A stretch of 64,000 nt of DNA from Diphasiastrum complanatum (GCA_029204225.1 CM055095.1:54339612-54403611), one strand, 5' to 3'. Shown: positions 21,801 to 32,999, counted from the stretch's first letter. The notes: generated from the sequence alone by a model not told the origin. Numbers and translations are program-made.

Positions 21801-23669
21801 GAATTGCCTGTAGGTTAAAAAGAAAATATTTCATTCCAAAACGTAGTTTTTTCTCGACAGGTTCTGGAGTTTGACACAGTCAATGGTTGCTTCATACGAC
21901 CAGTACCAGGTTCTTTTGGAAGGCGTTTACAGACTGCGTTGATTGGCTCGGTGTTCGGGGCTCTGGCATGTCTCCCGTTGGGTATGACTGTCTCCTTTTA
22001 TGTTTTTGCGATTCGTATGTGTCCCCTTGAGTATGATTGTGTGTCTCCTTTTATTCTTTTGTGATTGTGAGACAAAGTTTACGACTTTTGTGTGTCAACT
22101 TACATGGTTATCGACACACAAATCTTTCCCAACAGTATGGGATATATCATATGGGCATAAAATATAGCCTTTTGGACTTTTGCTTCTTGGAAATGCGGCA
22201 GAGAATCTATTCAGTGTGATTTATTTTACTGTCCAGTATCCTTTTTTTTTCTTCCCCTCAAATGTATCCTAAGTCCTATTCATAGTGTTCCTCATGAACA
22301 TAGCTGTCTGTACTTATGCTTGAAGTCTGTATGGCGGAGTTGCCTTGCTGCATCATATGTGCAGACCTTAGAAGCTTGTTCCGACCAAAAACAGTCAGAA
22401 TGCACTGTACGTTCCATACAGTACACTCTGTAACGTACTGGGTTGGAACGTACAGATTCCATGCAGAAAAAATATTAACCTTTAGTGCAAAAGATCTAGA
22501 GGCTAAAAGTCTGCTTACTGCTAAATCTGTGAGCCTGCATAATCCACATGAAGGTCTATTGCAGTAAAGGTGGGAAGTATGTCTGATGTCAACATATATA
22601 TTACAACAGTGATCTATTTTATATGACCTCAAATTTGGAGCATGCAATGCCTGGATGTTTTCAGTATCATCGTTTTAAACATTTTACTATTAATTACAAG
22701 TTTTGTAGTTTCTGTGTAGACAGATAGAAATAAAGACAATCCACAGTAGGTTTAGCTATAAAATAAAGATGAAGTACAATCTCTTCTGAATCCGCTTTCA
22801 ATTGATCGTTTATTTCCTCAACTGTGGTGTTTTGATCATTGAACATTCCTGCCAGAATAGAAAATATCTGAATGCATTTGAAAGATGCAGGTTTGTTACA
22901 CTATTTTTTGGAAATGAATGATATGTTGCTATCCGAGTCCTATGTCCAACTGTTTTTAGAGAAGGATAGCTTCTCTGTGGACTATTTAGATCAGTTGTCG
23001 TAGAAAGTCTTTGTAAAGATAAGCCACTCAACCTGAACCTCAACCACTAGCAGACTGTGTGGCATCTCGGAAAATTGACTCCTGTCTGATTCATGTACTT
23101 GGATGAAAGTCGCATTCCCACATTCTCACCACACAATGAAACTCATAATAGGATATTAAGTTTGGATGAGCTGGAATGGGAAAATGGTCAGGAGTTGTGA
23201 TTATGCACCTTGCCAGAAATGACAAGTAGGATTTCATGAACCCCTCTACAGCTGTAGAGTTTTGGTGCACTATTATAATCTTCTTACAGTCTAAAGGGTT
23301 TTTCTCCTTTGTTAATTAACTATGTATTTAAATATTTTTTTGTTTGGTCACATTCCGGAACTATGCTGCCGACATACTCTTCACAAGAACTTAGATAATT
23401 GCTTGTTGATGATAAAAACTAGTGTGTGCCTTGATGCCAAGCTCAGAAAAAAACTTATTTCTAGTCTCATTTTCAATGGTGAAGTTATTTAATGTGCTTG
23501 AGCTTTTGTTTGATCCTTTTCATGAATAGGATTCTTGTACACAAGTCTTCAACGACAGACAAGGAAAGAAGATGACAAAAACTCTTCTGGTATTGATCAA
23601 GGTGGTGCTGACAATGACTCGATTGCCAGCATTCTGCAACGTTTCAAAGATAGTTTATCTAATAGATAA
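15833..23669 (+). CDS. Tim17/Tim22/Tim23-superfamily membrane protein (TIMMDC1-like), split gene, 5' end missing
   Basis: Exons read by splice sites and frame: 15833-15930, 21303-21558, 21904-21981 and 23530-23669 (TAA at 23667-23669). The first begins with two bases of a codon after TTGCAG and encodes a Gly-rich helix, GVFAGMLYGGSKEA; donor GTATGT. Exon two carries a Lys/Asp-rich linker and the helices GTVLGGAKLGSFTAIFCGVQ and VVAAGAVTAAAFGLA; donor GTATGA, phase 1. Exon three begins LPGSFGRR and has TALIGSVFGALACLPLG. Exon four is a polar tail. The spaced Gly motifs and four-helix plan fit the Tim17 superfamily. The layout matches, from memory, plant mitochondrial proteins grouped with TIMMDC1, a complex I assembly factor. 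Function is inferred. The N-terminal exon was not found. Upstream acceptors at 21861 and 21880 are possible, and a 29-nt cassette exon at 21636-21664 would fit the 21861 acceptor in frame. Confidence 0.7.
18160..19400 (+). pseudogene. Decayed Ty3/gypsy pol: protease and RT remnants
   Basis: Pieces in the right order: VNVLFDSRSTHNFMKFF (near 18485-18535), the aspartic protease site with DSG altered to DSR; a segment resembling LKQGFSDVFPE (near 18690); MCVDYSGIKNKYLLPRMDDS (near 18890), IDLHTRYHQICIDPDNIQ (near 18990) and VVFLDDILVNS (near 19165-19195), RT motifs A and C with an FLDD box; and a FKCEFMKHEFCYLGV-like piece (near 19280-19323). Stops and frame changes are dense. The same strand as the host gene is probably chance. 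Confidence 0.75.
20223..20270. repeat. 21-bp tandem repeat, about 2.3 copies
   Basis: CCAAACACGACGAGTGTCTGA recurs without mismatch. A TATA-like AGTATAAAAATG follows at 20273. Confidence 0.8.
20880..21045. repeat. Cluster of GTTCCGGAACG palindromes
   Basis: GTTCCGAACGTTCCGGAACG near 20886-20907 and CGTTCCGGAACGAAACGCG near 21009-21028, on either side of an AT-rich core. The mirrored ends suggest a small inverted-repeat element, but I could not find a target duplication. Confidence 0.4.
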
Positions 23670-23882
23670 CGGTAATACTTTTCTTCAAATGGGTCTTCAA
23701 GTCAGCTCTGTGAGTTGGCAGTCCTTTGAATGAACTTTGTACAATCGTGTTTAAAACTTGCTCGTTGAACGAATTTTCTTGCTATATCAATTGAGAAGCA
23801 CTATAGTTTCTGTCTGCTATTTCCTGTTTTAATTATTGTCTTTTCATGACTATCTATGGCAGGAAGGCATTGAGTTCGCAAA

Positions 23883-25542
23883 TTGCTTATGTTGCAAGTT
23901 GTGAGTGGCAGCAACGATTATCAAATTTACCTGCTATTTCAGCTCACCGATCTACCTTTTGATGATATTTTAAAGTTTATAGATGAAGAGTATTGGTCAA
24001 AGCTGAGTTTTACAAATAAGCAACTTTCAACGTGTCAGATTCTGTCACTAAAATTTTCAAAAACTAACCGGTGTGTACACGATGCAAGTTGAGTAATTTT
24101 TGGCAGGTTTACCACCAAAAGTTGATCGATACTTCAGACAAGGAAATATGACTTCTTTATCAACAATCATAGCAAGCTCTGAGAACTATGAGACTTCCAA
24201 ATTATCATGCAAAATACGTTCTTCCAGACGCACTCAAAAGTCTAAGCATGACTCTAGCGACAGTGAAGACGAATATAAATCTGAATCCAGTTCAAGTTCT
24301 TCCAGTTTTGAATTTGATTTCAGTGACTCGTCAAATACAGAAACTGATGATGCAGATCGAAGGAAGAAACGAAAGTCCAAACGAAAAGAAGATAGCAAAA
24401 CCATTGAGGACAAGTCTGTGACATCTAAAGTTGAAAAGCTTTGGAAAATTAATATGGCTGATCTTAATAAGAAGTTTAACTATTTGAAAGTTCAAATCTC
24501 AAAAGTTGCAAACAAGAGACCGAAGGCTTCTTCTTTGAACTCAGAAATATGGTGTACCAAATGCGATACGTTTGCACACTCTATAGAAGATTGCAAATCT
24601 GTGAACGTAAAATATTACGAAGATCCTTCTCAAGAAGTACTCTTTATATTTCAAGATGATGCGACTACTAATTATGTTTAGGGTACCATAGCACCTGTCC
24701 GACAAGGCAAACCAAAGTTTGCACTGAAAAGACACAATCCACCAGAATTTGTTGGTCCTGCAATAAAGTCTACCAGTTCGATGAAACTCGTTTCGAGAAA
24801 TTGTTATAATTGTGGTGGACCAGGACATGTTTTGTCTGATTGTCCGCAGCCACGAAAGTCGATCAGATTTATACCTTTATGCTCGAACTGCAAAGAACTT
24901 GGCCACAAGTATCCGGACGGTCCACAATTGTAGAAGCCGCGACCAAAGTACCAGTATGTTGCTACACCTGCTATTGTTGCGGATTCGAAAGTAAAACCTT
25001 CGGTGGACGCTGTTGTGCAGAAGGTTGATGTCATCAAAGCCAAACAGACAAAGGTAGTTGACCAATCTTGGCCAAGCAATGTCAAGAAGTTATTTAAAGT
25101 GACTACGAGAAGCAAAAGCTCCTCGAAACTTAACACAATAATATCTTCAAAGAAGGGGAGAAATTCCTCGAAGAAGAAATCTTCGAACAAGTCTATAACG
25201 AAGGAAGATCTCAAAGCTGACCCTGATTACGACCATGATGTAGCCAAGTTATTCTCGAAGGATATTTCTGTGGAAGCGAAAGAAATTATCAATTCCGAAT
25301 TACAGACAACCGTTGTAGAGAAGGAAGTCACATTTGAGAAAGGGGACGTGGAAATCACAAAGACAATACTTTCGGAGGCCACTATTTACAAGTCTATCTC
25401 GAAAGCGAAGACGAAAGAATATGACATTGTAACTGATATTGGTTCTCTTCATCCCAATATAACTTTCGAGCAATTGTTGGCAGATAACAATTATTACCAC
25501 AAAAAGTTAAAAAGTCTCTCTGTCTCTAAGAAGAAGAAATAA
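23883..25542 (+). pseudogene. Ty3/gypsy element, gag with three zinc knuckles
   Basis: The N-terminal part (about 23930-24680) contains ILKFIDEEYWSKL and GLPPKVDRYFRQGN, then a Ser/Asp/Glu-rich segment and a Lys/Arg-rich one. Three CCHC boxes follow: CTKCDTFAHSIEDC (near 24552), CYNCGGPGHVLSDC (near 24803) and CSNCKELGHKYPDG (near 24882), the last having lost its final Cys. A Lys/Ser-rich segment (25003-25540) comes next. Stops near 24091, 24681 and 24933 break the frame. The 5' LTR was not found; gag begins only about 200 bp after the Tim17-like stop codon. Confidence 0.8.
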
Positions 25543-26423
25543 ATTTCTCTACTAGATGTTGGCGTACTATCTATTGATCTAAGAGACCTTGGTGCACCAG
25601 GATTCGACGTTACAATTGCTGGATGCTGAATCGAAAAGGTGCCGATTGACTCAGGTTCGAGTGTCAACATAATAACTGAAGACACTGCTCATGCCTTAGG
25701 TTTGACTAATATTCAACCAACCCAAAGAAATATCAAGTTGGCTGATGCGACACGAAGAAAACTTGTTGGCGAATTGAAGGACGTGATTGTATATATTCAA
25801 GCCAACCTTTTACAATGAACTTTATTGTTATCAAACCACTTGGTTTGTCATCTTACTCTCTTTTAATTGGATGACCTTGGCTTTATCAGTCTAACACAAG
25901 TGTACACTAGAAGTCCAGAGAACTAAGATTCCAAATTGACGAGACAACTGATCGTGGAAAGCCAGCAGAACATATTATCACCTGGAAACGTGACAGATAT
26001 GAAGGTGAAACTCCTATGTCCGACACCAGTTTCACTTCAAAAGATTCTTCTTATGCCCTTAATATATTCTCTAATGCATCAGACTTCGAATTAAATTATT
26101 TCGAATGCTATGAGAGTGATGATTCATCGAATGACGAAAAAGAATTCTTTGATGTCTGCAATGCAGATGCTGATATGATTATAAATCAATCAAAAGCTGC
26201 ATACAAGAATTCTAAGGATTCTGAATCCAAAAACACCTCTAGAGTGCTTATGATTAGAAACAAAGTTCTTCAAAGCATTAGAAGGAGTGATGAGAGTGCT
26301 CAAGAGGACAGATGACGAATCCGACAAATCCGAACAAGAATTTGGTAATAAACACTAGGCTGATGACAAGAATAAATCCATGGAGTCAGCCATGCGCGAA
26401 ATTCATGGCCATACCAAGGCCAG
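25543..26423 (+). pseudogene. Ty3/gypsy element, protease and linker
   Basis: VPIDSGSSVNIITEDTAHAL (near 25640-25695) is an aspartic protease active site with an intact DSG. It is followed by LADATRRKLVGELKDV (near 25740). One stop precedes it (near 25628), and the rest to 26420 is a broken acidic linker. Confidence 0.75.
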
Positions 26424-27135
26424 ATGACGGAAGGTATAATTTTGTTAGATTCTACAGAGCTAATTGGACTTGCACCTGAAAAATTTGTGCATGTTTCTAA
26501 GTCACTTGGAGAGATAGAATTAGCAGAATTTACTAAGCTATTGAAAGAGTACCAAGATGTATTTGCATGGTCGCTCAAAGACTTGAAGGGAATACCTCCT
26601 GAATTTGGTGAGCACCGCATTGATCTTAAAGAAGATGATGTTCCTGTCCGACAGAGACAGTATCGTCTCAATCCAAAGTACTCTCTTATGGTGAAAGATG
26701 AACTCAACAAGCATCTTAAGATAGGCATTATTTATCTCGTCTTAAGTAGTGAATGGGTGTCTCCCATTGTTGTACTTCCAAAAAAAAAGATTGGCAAGAT
26801 TTGAATTTGTCAGGATTTTAGAAAGCTGAATGCTGCTACCAAGAAAGATCACCACTTATTACCTTTCACGGATTCCATTCTAGACCAGGTTGCTGGACAA
26901 GAATGTTACAGTTTCTATGATGGCTTCTCTAGCTATAATCAAGTTGGAGTAAGGAAGGAGGATCGACCGAAGACCACGTTTACTACTGATTGGGGCACTT
27001 ATGCCTACAATTAAATGCCCTTTGGTCTTTGCAATGCACCAGCTACTTTCCAGGTAATTATGATGTTAATTTTCATTGCGTTCCTAAGAACATTTCTTGA
27101 AATTTTCATTGATGTTTTTTGTGTTTAGAGTAATA
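26424..27135 (+). pseudogene. Ty3/gypsy element, reverse transcriptase with damaged catalytic box
   Basis: EFGEHRIDLKEDDVPVRQRQ (near 26600), VSPIVVLPKK (near 26757), CQDFRKLNAATKKDHHL (near 26807), FYDGFSSYNQV (near 26915) and MPFGLCNAPATFQ (near 27016). The catalytic box reads FIDV at 27105-27116 where FIDD/YIDD is needed, so the second aspartate is lost. Stops near 26803, 27013 and 27127 add to this. The enzyme is dead. Confidence 0.85.
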
Positions 27136-27800
27136 TCAAGTCTCATATTCAGAAACTGAAACTTACATTGCAGAGGTGTCGAGACACTTGCTTGTCACTT
27201 CACCCCGAAAAATGTTTTTCCGGTATGAGAGAAAGTATACTTTTGGGGCATAGGATATCCAGCAGAGGTATTGAAGTCGACAAAGATAAAGTCGAAGTTA
27301 TAAAGAATATGTTGATACCAATGAATCTACGAGAACTAAGAGGTTTCTTAGGATATGTTGGTTATTATCGAAGATTTATCCAGAATCATGTCTCTATTGC
27401 TGCAACCCTTACACAGTTACTCAAGAAGCAAGTCGCTTATATTTGGACGACAGAACAACAGAAAGCATTCGAAGAACTCAAACAGAAGTTGATTAATGCT
27501 CCAATTCCAGGAACACCTAACTGGACAATACTATTTCATAGTTATGTTGATGTGTCAGCATTTGCTATTGGTGTCTGTCTGAGCCAGAAGGACGAACGGA
27601 AGAAACACCATCCAATATACTATGGTAGTTGTCAGCTTAGTTTCTCGGAGAAAAATTATTCGGCAACAGAAAGGGAATCACTTGGAATGATTTTTACTGT
27701 AAAGAAATTTCGGCATTATTTGCTGGGATATGCTTTTATATTTCATGTTGATTATTATGCTTTGAAGTATCTTGTTAATAAACCTCATTTATCTGGCTAA
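27136..27800 (+). pseudogene. Ty3/gypsy element, RT thumb and RNase H
   Basis: LHPEKCFSGMRESILLGHRI (near 27195) and LRELRGFLGYVGYYRRFI (near 27330) are the RT C-terminal part. RNase H follows, with YVDVSAFAIGVCLSQKD (near 27543), SATERESLGMIFTVKKFRHY (near 27660) and FHVDYYALKYL (near 27741), so D, E and D are retained. The stop is at 27798. Confidence 0.85.
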
Positions 27801-29219
27801 ATTGCTCGCTAGGTTTTGTTGCTACAAGAGTTTACTTATCAAGTTGAGCTTCGTCAAGGAAAATATCATACTAATCTTAATTATCTTTCATGACTTAGCA
27901 TGAGAAGGATTGAAGAACCGTTAAATGACGAATTTTCAATTGAAAATTTATTCGAGATATCTTCTACGAATTCTTTATATTCTGATATTATTATTTATCT
28001 CAAAGATCAAATATATCCTGACAGGCATGACTTGGAGAAGAAGACCGTATTTCAATATAGAGTCGCACCTTATACCATCATCAACAATGTTCTGTATAAA
28101 CTTGGTGCAGATCATCAGTTAAGAAGGTGTCTTGAAGCTGAAGATATTCCAAAGGTTATTCAAGCCTTACATTCTGAAGATGTCGGTGGACATTTTGCCA
28201 TGAAGAACACTATCAATAATATTATGATCGCCAAGTATTGGTGGCCTACCATGTTTAAGGATGTCTCTATTTATATTCGATCTTGTGATCCATGCCAGAG
28301 ATCTGGTAAACCAAGCAAATCTATGAATTGGCCGTTGATGCCAATCATACCACTTGCACCATTTAAAAAGTCGGGGATTGACTTTGTCGGTCCAATAAAA
28401 CTAGTACCTCCACACACCAAGTGTCGATACATTTTGGTTGCGACGGATTATGCAACGAGGAATGTTGAAGTGGAAGCGACAAAACGAAACGTTGCAAAAA
28501 TTGTCGTCTTTTTTCTATTCAAATCTATTATTACACGTTATGGTTGTCCTCTTGAGTTGGTCAGTGATCGTGGTACCCATTTTCTTAATGATACAATCCA
28601 ACTACTGACTACTTATTTTCTGATCAAACACAGAAAGACAACCTCTTATAATTCGAAAGCAAATGGGTTAACTGAGAGAGCGAATGGAATACTATGCAAG
28701 ATTTTGAATAAGATCACTATGGCACATGCTACAAACTGGGATCAAAAGTTACCCTTAGTGCTCTCGACATATAGAAACATGGAGAAAATCACAACGAAGC
28801 AGACGTCTTACTTTCTTACATATGGTATGCATCCAATTCTATCGATTGAATTCGAGGTGCCAACTTTTCGAATACAAGCAGAATGAACAGATATAGATTG
28901 TATTAATGAAAGGTTGCTAACTATTGAAGAACTATCCGAAGCTCAAACTAATTCGAAGGATGTTACAGAGAAAATCCAGGAACAACGAAAGAAAAAACAT
29001 GATACTCATATCAAGACTGTTGATCTTAAGGCTGATGATTATGATTTGATATATGATAGTCGCCATCAAAAATTTCCTGGAAAGCTACATATGAGGTGGA
29101 TGGGACCGTACAAGGTCATTGAAGTATTTGAAAACAGTTCTGTCCAACTTCAGTCATTGGAAGGTGAATTATTGCCAACGCGTATTAATGGTTCCAGACT
29201 GAAGAAATATTATCTCTAA
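27801..29219 (+). pseudogene. Ty3/gypsy element, integrase with HHCC, DDE and GPY/F-type end
   Basis: The zinc-binding part has HSEDVGGHFAMKN and RSCDPCQRSGK (28170-28310). The catalytic core has SGIDFVGPI (near 28372), ELVSDRGTHFLND (near 28555) and NGLTERANG (near 28665), all three acidic residues kept. A stop at 28884 separates the C-terminal part, which holds LHMRWMGPYKVIEVFENSS (near 29085), a GPY/F-like motif, and ends at 29219. Except for single stops this is the best preserved part of the element. A G/A-rich GAGGGGAGAA at 29231 could be the polypurine tract. Confidence 0.85.
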
Positions 29220-29733
29220 CGAAGGATTTCGAGGGGAGAATCTTTCGAGTATCTTTTACGAATCTACCTCGAGTTTTTTTTTTCTTTGATTTATATATTT
29301 ATTAGTTAATTGTTATTTATTATTTTATTCATTATTTACTTTTTGATTTCGTAAATCCCTTTTTCTAAATGTATAAATGTACACGTGTTTCCATATGTCA
29401 TTCATAATTATGTCTATATTTATGACTATGTAGAAGACTGCGTAGATGTGATATTTTATTATTATTTAAAGTTTTAACGGTCTTAAGCTAATTAAGATTA
29501 TCTTTTTAATCGTCTCGAAGATCGGTAAAGATACCGCCTTTTATTTATGAATTTGACAGATGTCAAATCAAGTTGCCACATGATTATCTTCTCCACTGTG
29601 TCATCGTTTAACACTATAATTTTCTATTCTCTCACTTGTTCATGCTCACTTGCTCTTACCTTCTATTGCTCACGCACTTGCTCTCGCGTTTACTATTGCT
29701 TTTGCCTTCTATCTTGCAAATTTGCCGAGCAAT
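29220..29733. promoter_or_regulatory. AT-rich spacer between pol and the accessory ORF, with TATA-like box
   Basis: No gene. GTATAAATG near 29370 is followed by ACACGTG (29382-29388), a G-box core, about 350 bp before the accessory ORF start. The arrangement parallels the TATATAAG upstream of the related ORF at 31441-32127. Promoter activity is inferred. Confidence 0.35.
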
Positions 29734-30786
29734 ATGGATTCGAGTGCAAGCACCAGCTTCACTATCAATTGGAAAATCCGTGCTTCAACGACTTGCATCA
29801 ATTCAATCACTTCTGGATCAATGCAGGTTGGGTGATCTCAGAGTGGATCCTTCCATTGTACTATCATAAATCAGCATCGAGTTTGTTCACTCCATTCATA
29901 CAGTGACGAATGCTGATTTCCAGGTTACTTTACACAATGCCACCTTTACTATCAATGAAGTTGTGTTCTCTAGAGCCCTTGGACTGCCAACCGATGGCGC
30001 AGCTAACCCAACGTCCAAGGACTCCATTGATGAAACGACATATTTTTTGTCGAATTGTTATCTATCAAGCAAAGGGTACAAAATCACGATGGTGAGGGAT
30101 GCACAACTAAAGTTCTTCTGCAAGTATTCCAATCAAGTGATGTTTATCACTGATGCTGATGCCATTATTCCAGCTCAAAATTTTGAATATTTGGTGGATG
30201 CACTGGCAGGCCAGCTAGTTTGCTTTGGCACTATTGCCTACAAAGCATTTCTGCGCTGTTGGATAAAGCACAAGAAGTTTGTTGTTGTGGGAGCACACAT
30301 CTCACGACTGTGCGAACACTTCGGCATATTTACTGAAACAGAGCAGGGTGTACTGGCAGGAAGGATGCTTATGACAACAAAGATAGATTTATCCAGTCTC
30401 ATGTAGAACACCTATGTTCTACTAGTCCAGCCAATAGCTACAGCAGCCGTGGAGGTCGACACAACAACAGTCCAGAAGGACTCTGTTTTAAATGCTAATG
30501 TGCAGATTATTCCAGATTCTTCCACACAAGCTGACTCTTTGACACTTGTCCCACTTGGGGACGGGTCTTCTCATAAGCCAAAGAGCCTTGCATCCACAGA
30601 AGACGACGACACCATCTCCAACACACAGATGCAAGATAAAGACAAGGGGATTGATGATGAGGCCACAAATGTGGATGAAGAAGACAAAGAGAATCTATAT
30701 AGGTGGTACCAGCAATTTTCCTCGGGAGCCAAGGGAATTGTTGGTAAAATCCATGCTTATAATCTTCATATCCAACAAAGCATGAT
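29734..30786 (+). pseudogene. Accessory ORF downstream of gypsy pol, function unknown
   Basis: Begins MDSSASTSFTI at 29734. Two frame changes (near 29770 and 29900) link it through CFNDLHQFNHFWINAGWVIS to the longest piece, MTNADFQVTLHNATFTINEV and FSRALGLPTDGAANPTSKDS, ending at a stop at 30404. Coding character continues behind it as an acidic tail rich in Asp/Glu/Ser/Thr to about 30770. No transmembrane helix or signal peptide is visible, which argues against an env-like gene. FSRALGLP is faintly like the plant-mobile or putative-transposon domains carried by some plant elements, but I do not recognise the family. It ends where a minus-strand copia piece begins. Confidence 0.5.
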
Positions 30787-31440
30787 CCATCCACAAGCTC
30801 CCATGTCTTGTTGGCAATCAATGCATCATATTCCTCCTTCATGGCTAGAAACCATTCTTTTGAGTTGAGTGCTTCATGTACATCCTTTGGCTCTTCATGT
30901 GAAACAAAATATGCATAATTAGTGAAGTTGAGTTCCACTTGTTTGCCTTTATCTCCATATGAGAGTCTCTTAGGCTCGGATCTTTCTCTTTGTGATCTCC
31001 TTGGTGAGAAGACTCGAGGTGACTCCTCCTCAATTCTCGGCCCCATCTCTCCATGATAATCTTCAAGGATGATGATAGGAGAATCCTTTTGAGAATCTTT
31101 GATCTCGACCTCATCAAAGATTTATTTTTTACTCTCATGAAATATAACATCTCTACTCTCAATTGTAATTGAGGTAGAGAGAACATAAATTTTGTATGCC
31201 TTCTTGTTGGATGAGTATCCAACCATGATCTCTTTGATTGAATTTGGATCATCTCTATTCCTTGTTTCCAAGGGTACATGAACAAAGCAAACACATCCAA
31301 AAACTCTAAGGTGATCAACCTTAGGTTTCTTCTTAGATAAGACTTCATATGATGATCTTCCTGCAAGTGTATTGTGAGGTAATCTATTGCACAATTGATT
31401 GCTTCTCCCCAATATTCAATAGGCAAAGAAGCTTCTTTTG
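30787..31440 (-). pseudogene. Copia pol fragment (minus): integrase C-terminal part to start of RT
   Basis: Read downwards: EYWGEAINCAID (near 31415), RLPHNTLAGRSSYEVL, LRVFGCVCFVHVP (near 31310), VGYSSNKKAYKIYV (near 31220), a Ser/Arg/Glu-rich linker, then EPKDVHEALNSKEWFLAMKE and YDALIANKTWELVD (near 30885-30795), which opens the copia RT. Both ends are abrupt and abut accessory-ORF sequence from two opposite-strand elements. One frame change near 31395 and a stop near 31122. Confidence 0.8.
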
Positions 31441-32127
31441 TTTAAGGAGTGCATAGGCGAAGTTACAAAGAAGTGGGCCGACGGCGATGCGCTCACGCGT
31501 GCTAGGCTTGATGGTGATGGATAGCTCATGCATAAGGAAGGCATGCCAGTCGTATGGCACAATCGAGAGGCTCGAGAATTTTAAAAAGGATTCCACGATT
31601 TGGCTCAGCAGCGTGGACTGAATGCGGTCCTTGTGAAAAGTTGACACAACCAAAAAGTTAGTCAACAGGTAAGCGGCTGCTTGGATTACGGGGTCATTGA
31701 TAGTCTCTATCAAATTACCATTGTTAGTTTTCACCGGGAGCTCAGAAGTGGTGGCCGTTATGTAGGGTTTAATGAGGTTTTTAGCTTGGCGATGAGAGAT
31801 GGATTGGCGATCACTGGACACGATGCCGACGGTGATTATGGAGTTAGCATTAATGCGTACCTTGTACGTGGTACATTTGGTACATGATATGGAAACGCGA
31901 CTTCAGCGCGTCCCACGTGGCGTATGCATGGAGAGCGAGGTCCATGTTTATGTCAGAAGAGAAGAGTGCCGAGTAAAAGCTCATTGCTTTAAGAAGGGGG
32001 CCAACAGTCTGAAGCCAAGGGTTTATCAAGGAATCATATGGCAAGGCCCAGATCTGGATGGCAGTAGGTATCTCCATTGGATAACCTTTTTTGCGCTAGT
32101 ATCGTCAGTAGAGGAAGAAGAAGCCAT
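31441..32127 (-). pseudogene. Second accessory ORF (minus), function unknown
   Basis: Starts MASSSSTDDTSAKKVIQW at 32127, then by a frame change ALPYDSLINPWLQTVGPLLK and LALHAYATWDALKSRFHIM, a stop near 31850, and the frame SHRQAKNLIKPYITATTSEL, ending with ALLKQKK at about 31441 where the copia piece begins. Its start resembles MDSSAST of the ORF at 29734, and both lie about 300-360 bp behind a TATA-like box. Sequence similarity between the two is otherwise weak by eye. Not env-like: no hydrophobic segment. Confidence 0.45.
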
Positions 32128-32409
32128 GATGTTAGATGAATGTTAAAGATTGTTATCGATGGAAATGTGAAAAGGCGAAAAGACACTCAAAAAGGTGGAA
32201 AAGTAGTAAAAAATGAACGAAAGACTTAAAAACTAAGAAACTACAAAAATTGTGAGAATGAAGGCGAAAATGGTGAACTGAGTGTATAACAGGTGGCTGT
32301 GAGAGCAGATGAGGGCATGTAGAAATTTTTGTCGTGAACGGAGAACTTGGAAATTTTAGTGGAATTTTTGATAGAGCTTCGTTGAATAAAGTGCCAAATG
32401 ACTCGAAAT

Positions 32410-32430
32410 CTGCCCTTATATAGCGGAAAT
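32410..32430 (-). promoter_or_regulatory. TATA-like box upstream of the minus accessory ORF
   Basis: The minus strand reads CGCTATATAAGGGC, centred near 32418, about 290 bp before the ATG at 32127. The transcript would cross a purine/AT-rich leader. Confidence 0.35.
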
Positions 32431-32999
32431 TAGAGTGTGTTTTAGGAGAAGTGCACTTTTCTCAGCTCAGTTCCAACCAAAGTTTTGTAAAGACCTTTGT
32501 CACAATATTCTACGACCTCAGTGAAGTCTGCAAAGGTTTAAAAGGTGATTTGACTGTCATGCGAAGGTTTGCGAAGGTTCCGCCTGTCTGGGAAGGTTCA
32601 ACCCTTGCAGGAGGTGAACTCTCGCACAACTTGCTCTAGATGTTGGATTTCCAAGATCAGACCATGTAGGCAAGCTAATTTCACTGCTTTGATTCCTCAA
32701 AGCACTAAAACAATCACTTCAACAGAGAGAGCGCAAACATGCTCTGAATTCACATGATAACAAATAGCACATGAACTTTTTCATATACTAAGCATGGGCG
32801 TGTAAGCCAACAGGCTTTTATTGCATATGTAGTTTTTGGATATTTTAAGCAAAGGCCGTACTAGAAAATTTATCCAAAAATAATATGGCCTAGATTTTGA
32901 ATCTCAACGAGTCTAAATGTTACAAACTTTCAGCCTTAGCAGTTAACAATGCTGCACTCCTAATAAGAACAAATAGTTTCTCAAAAAATTATTGAAAGA
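32431..32999. other. Unassigned retroelement-like spacer
   Basis: No ORF with recognisable domains. GCGAAGGTT-type words (32570-32600) recur near 35230 and suggest common retroelement origin. Confidence 0.3.

Noticed and set aside
24804-25214. Minus-strand ORF of 136 codons
   Set aside because: Lies opposite the gypsy gag with zinc knuckles; Phe/Leu-rich shadow of a Lys/Glu-rich coding strand.
29734-30786. Accessory ORF as an env gene
   Set aside because: Position fits, but there is no signal peptide, no transmembrane helix and no Cys pattern.
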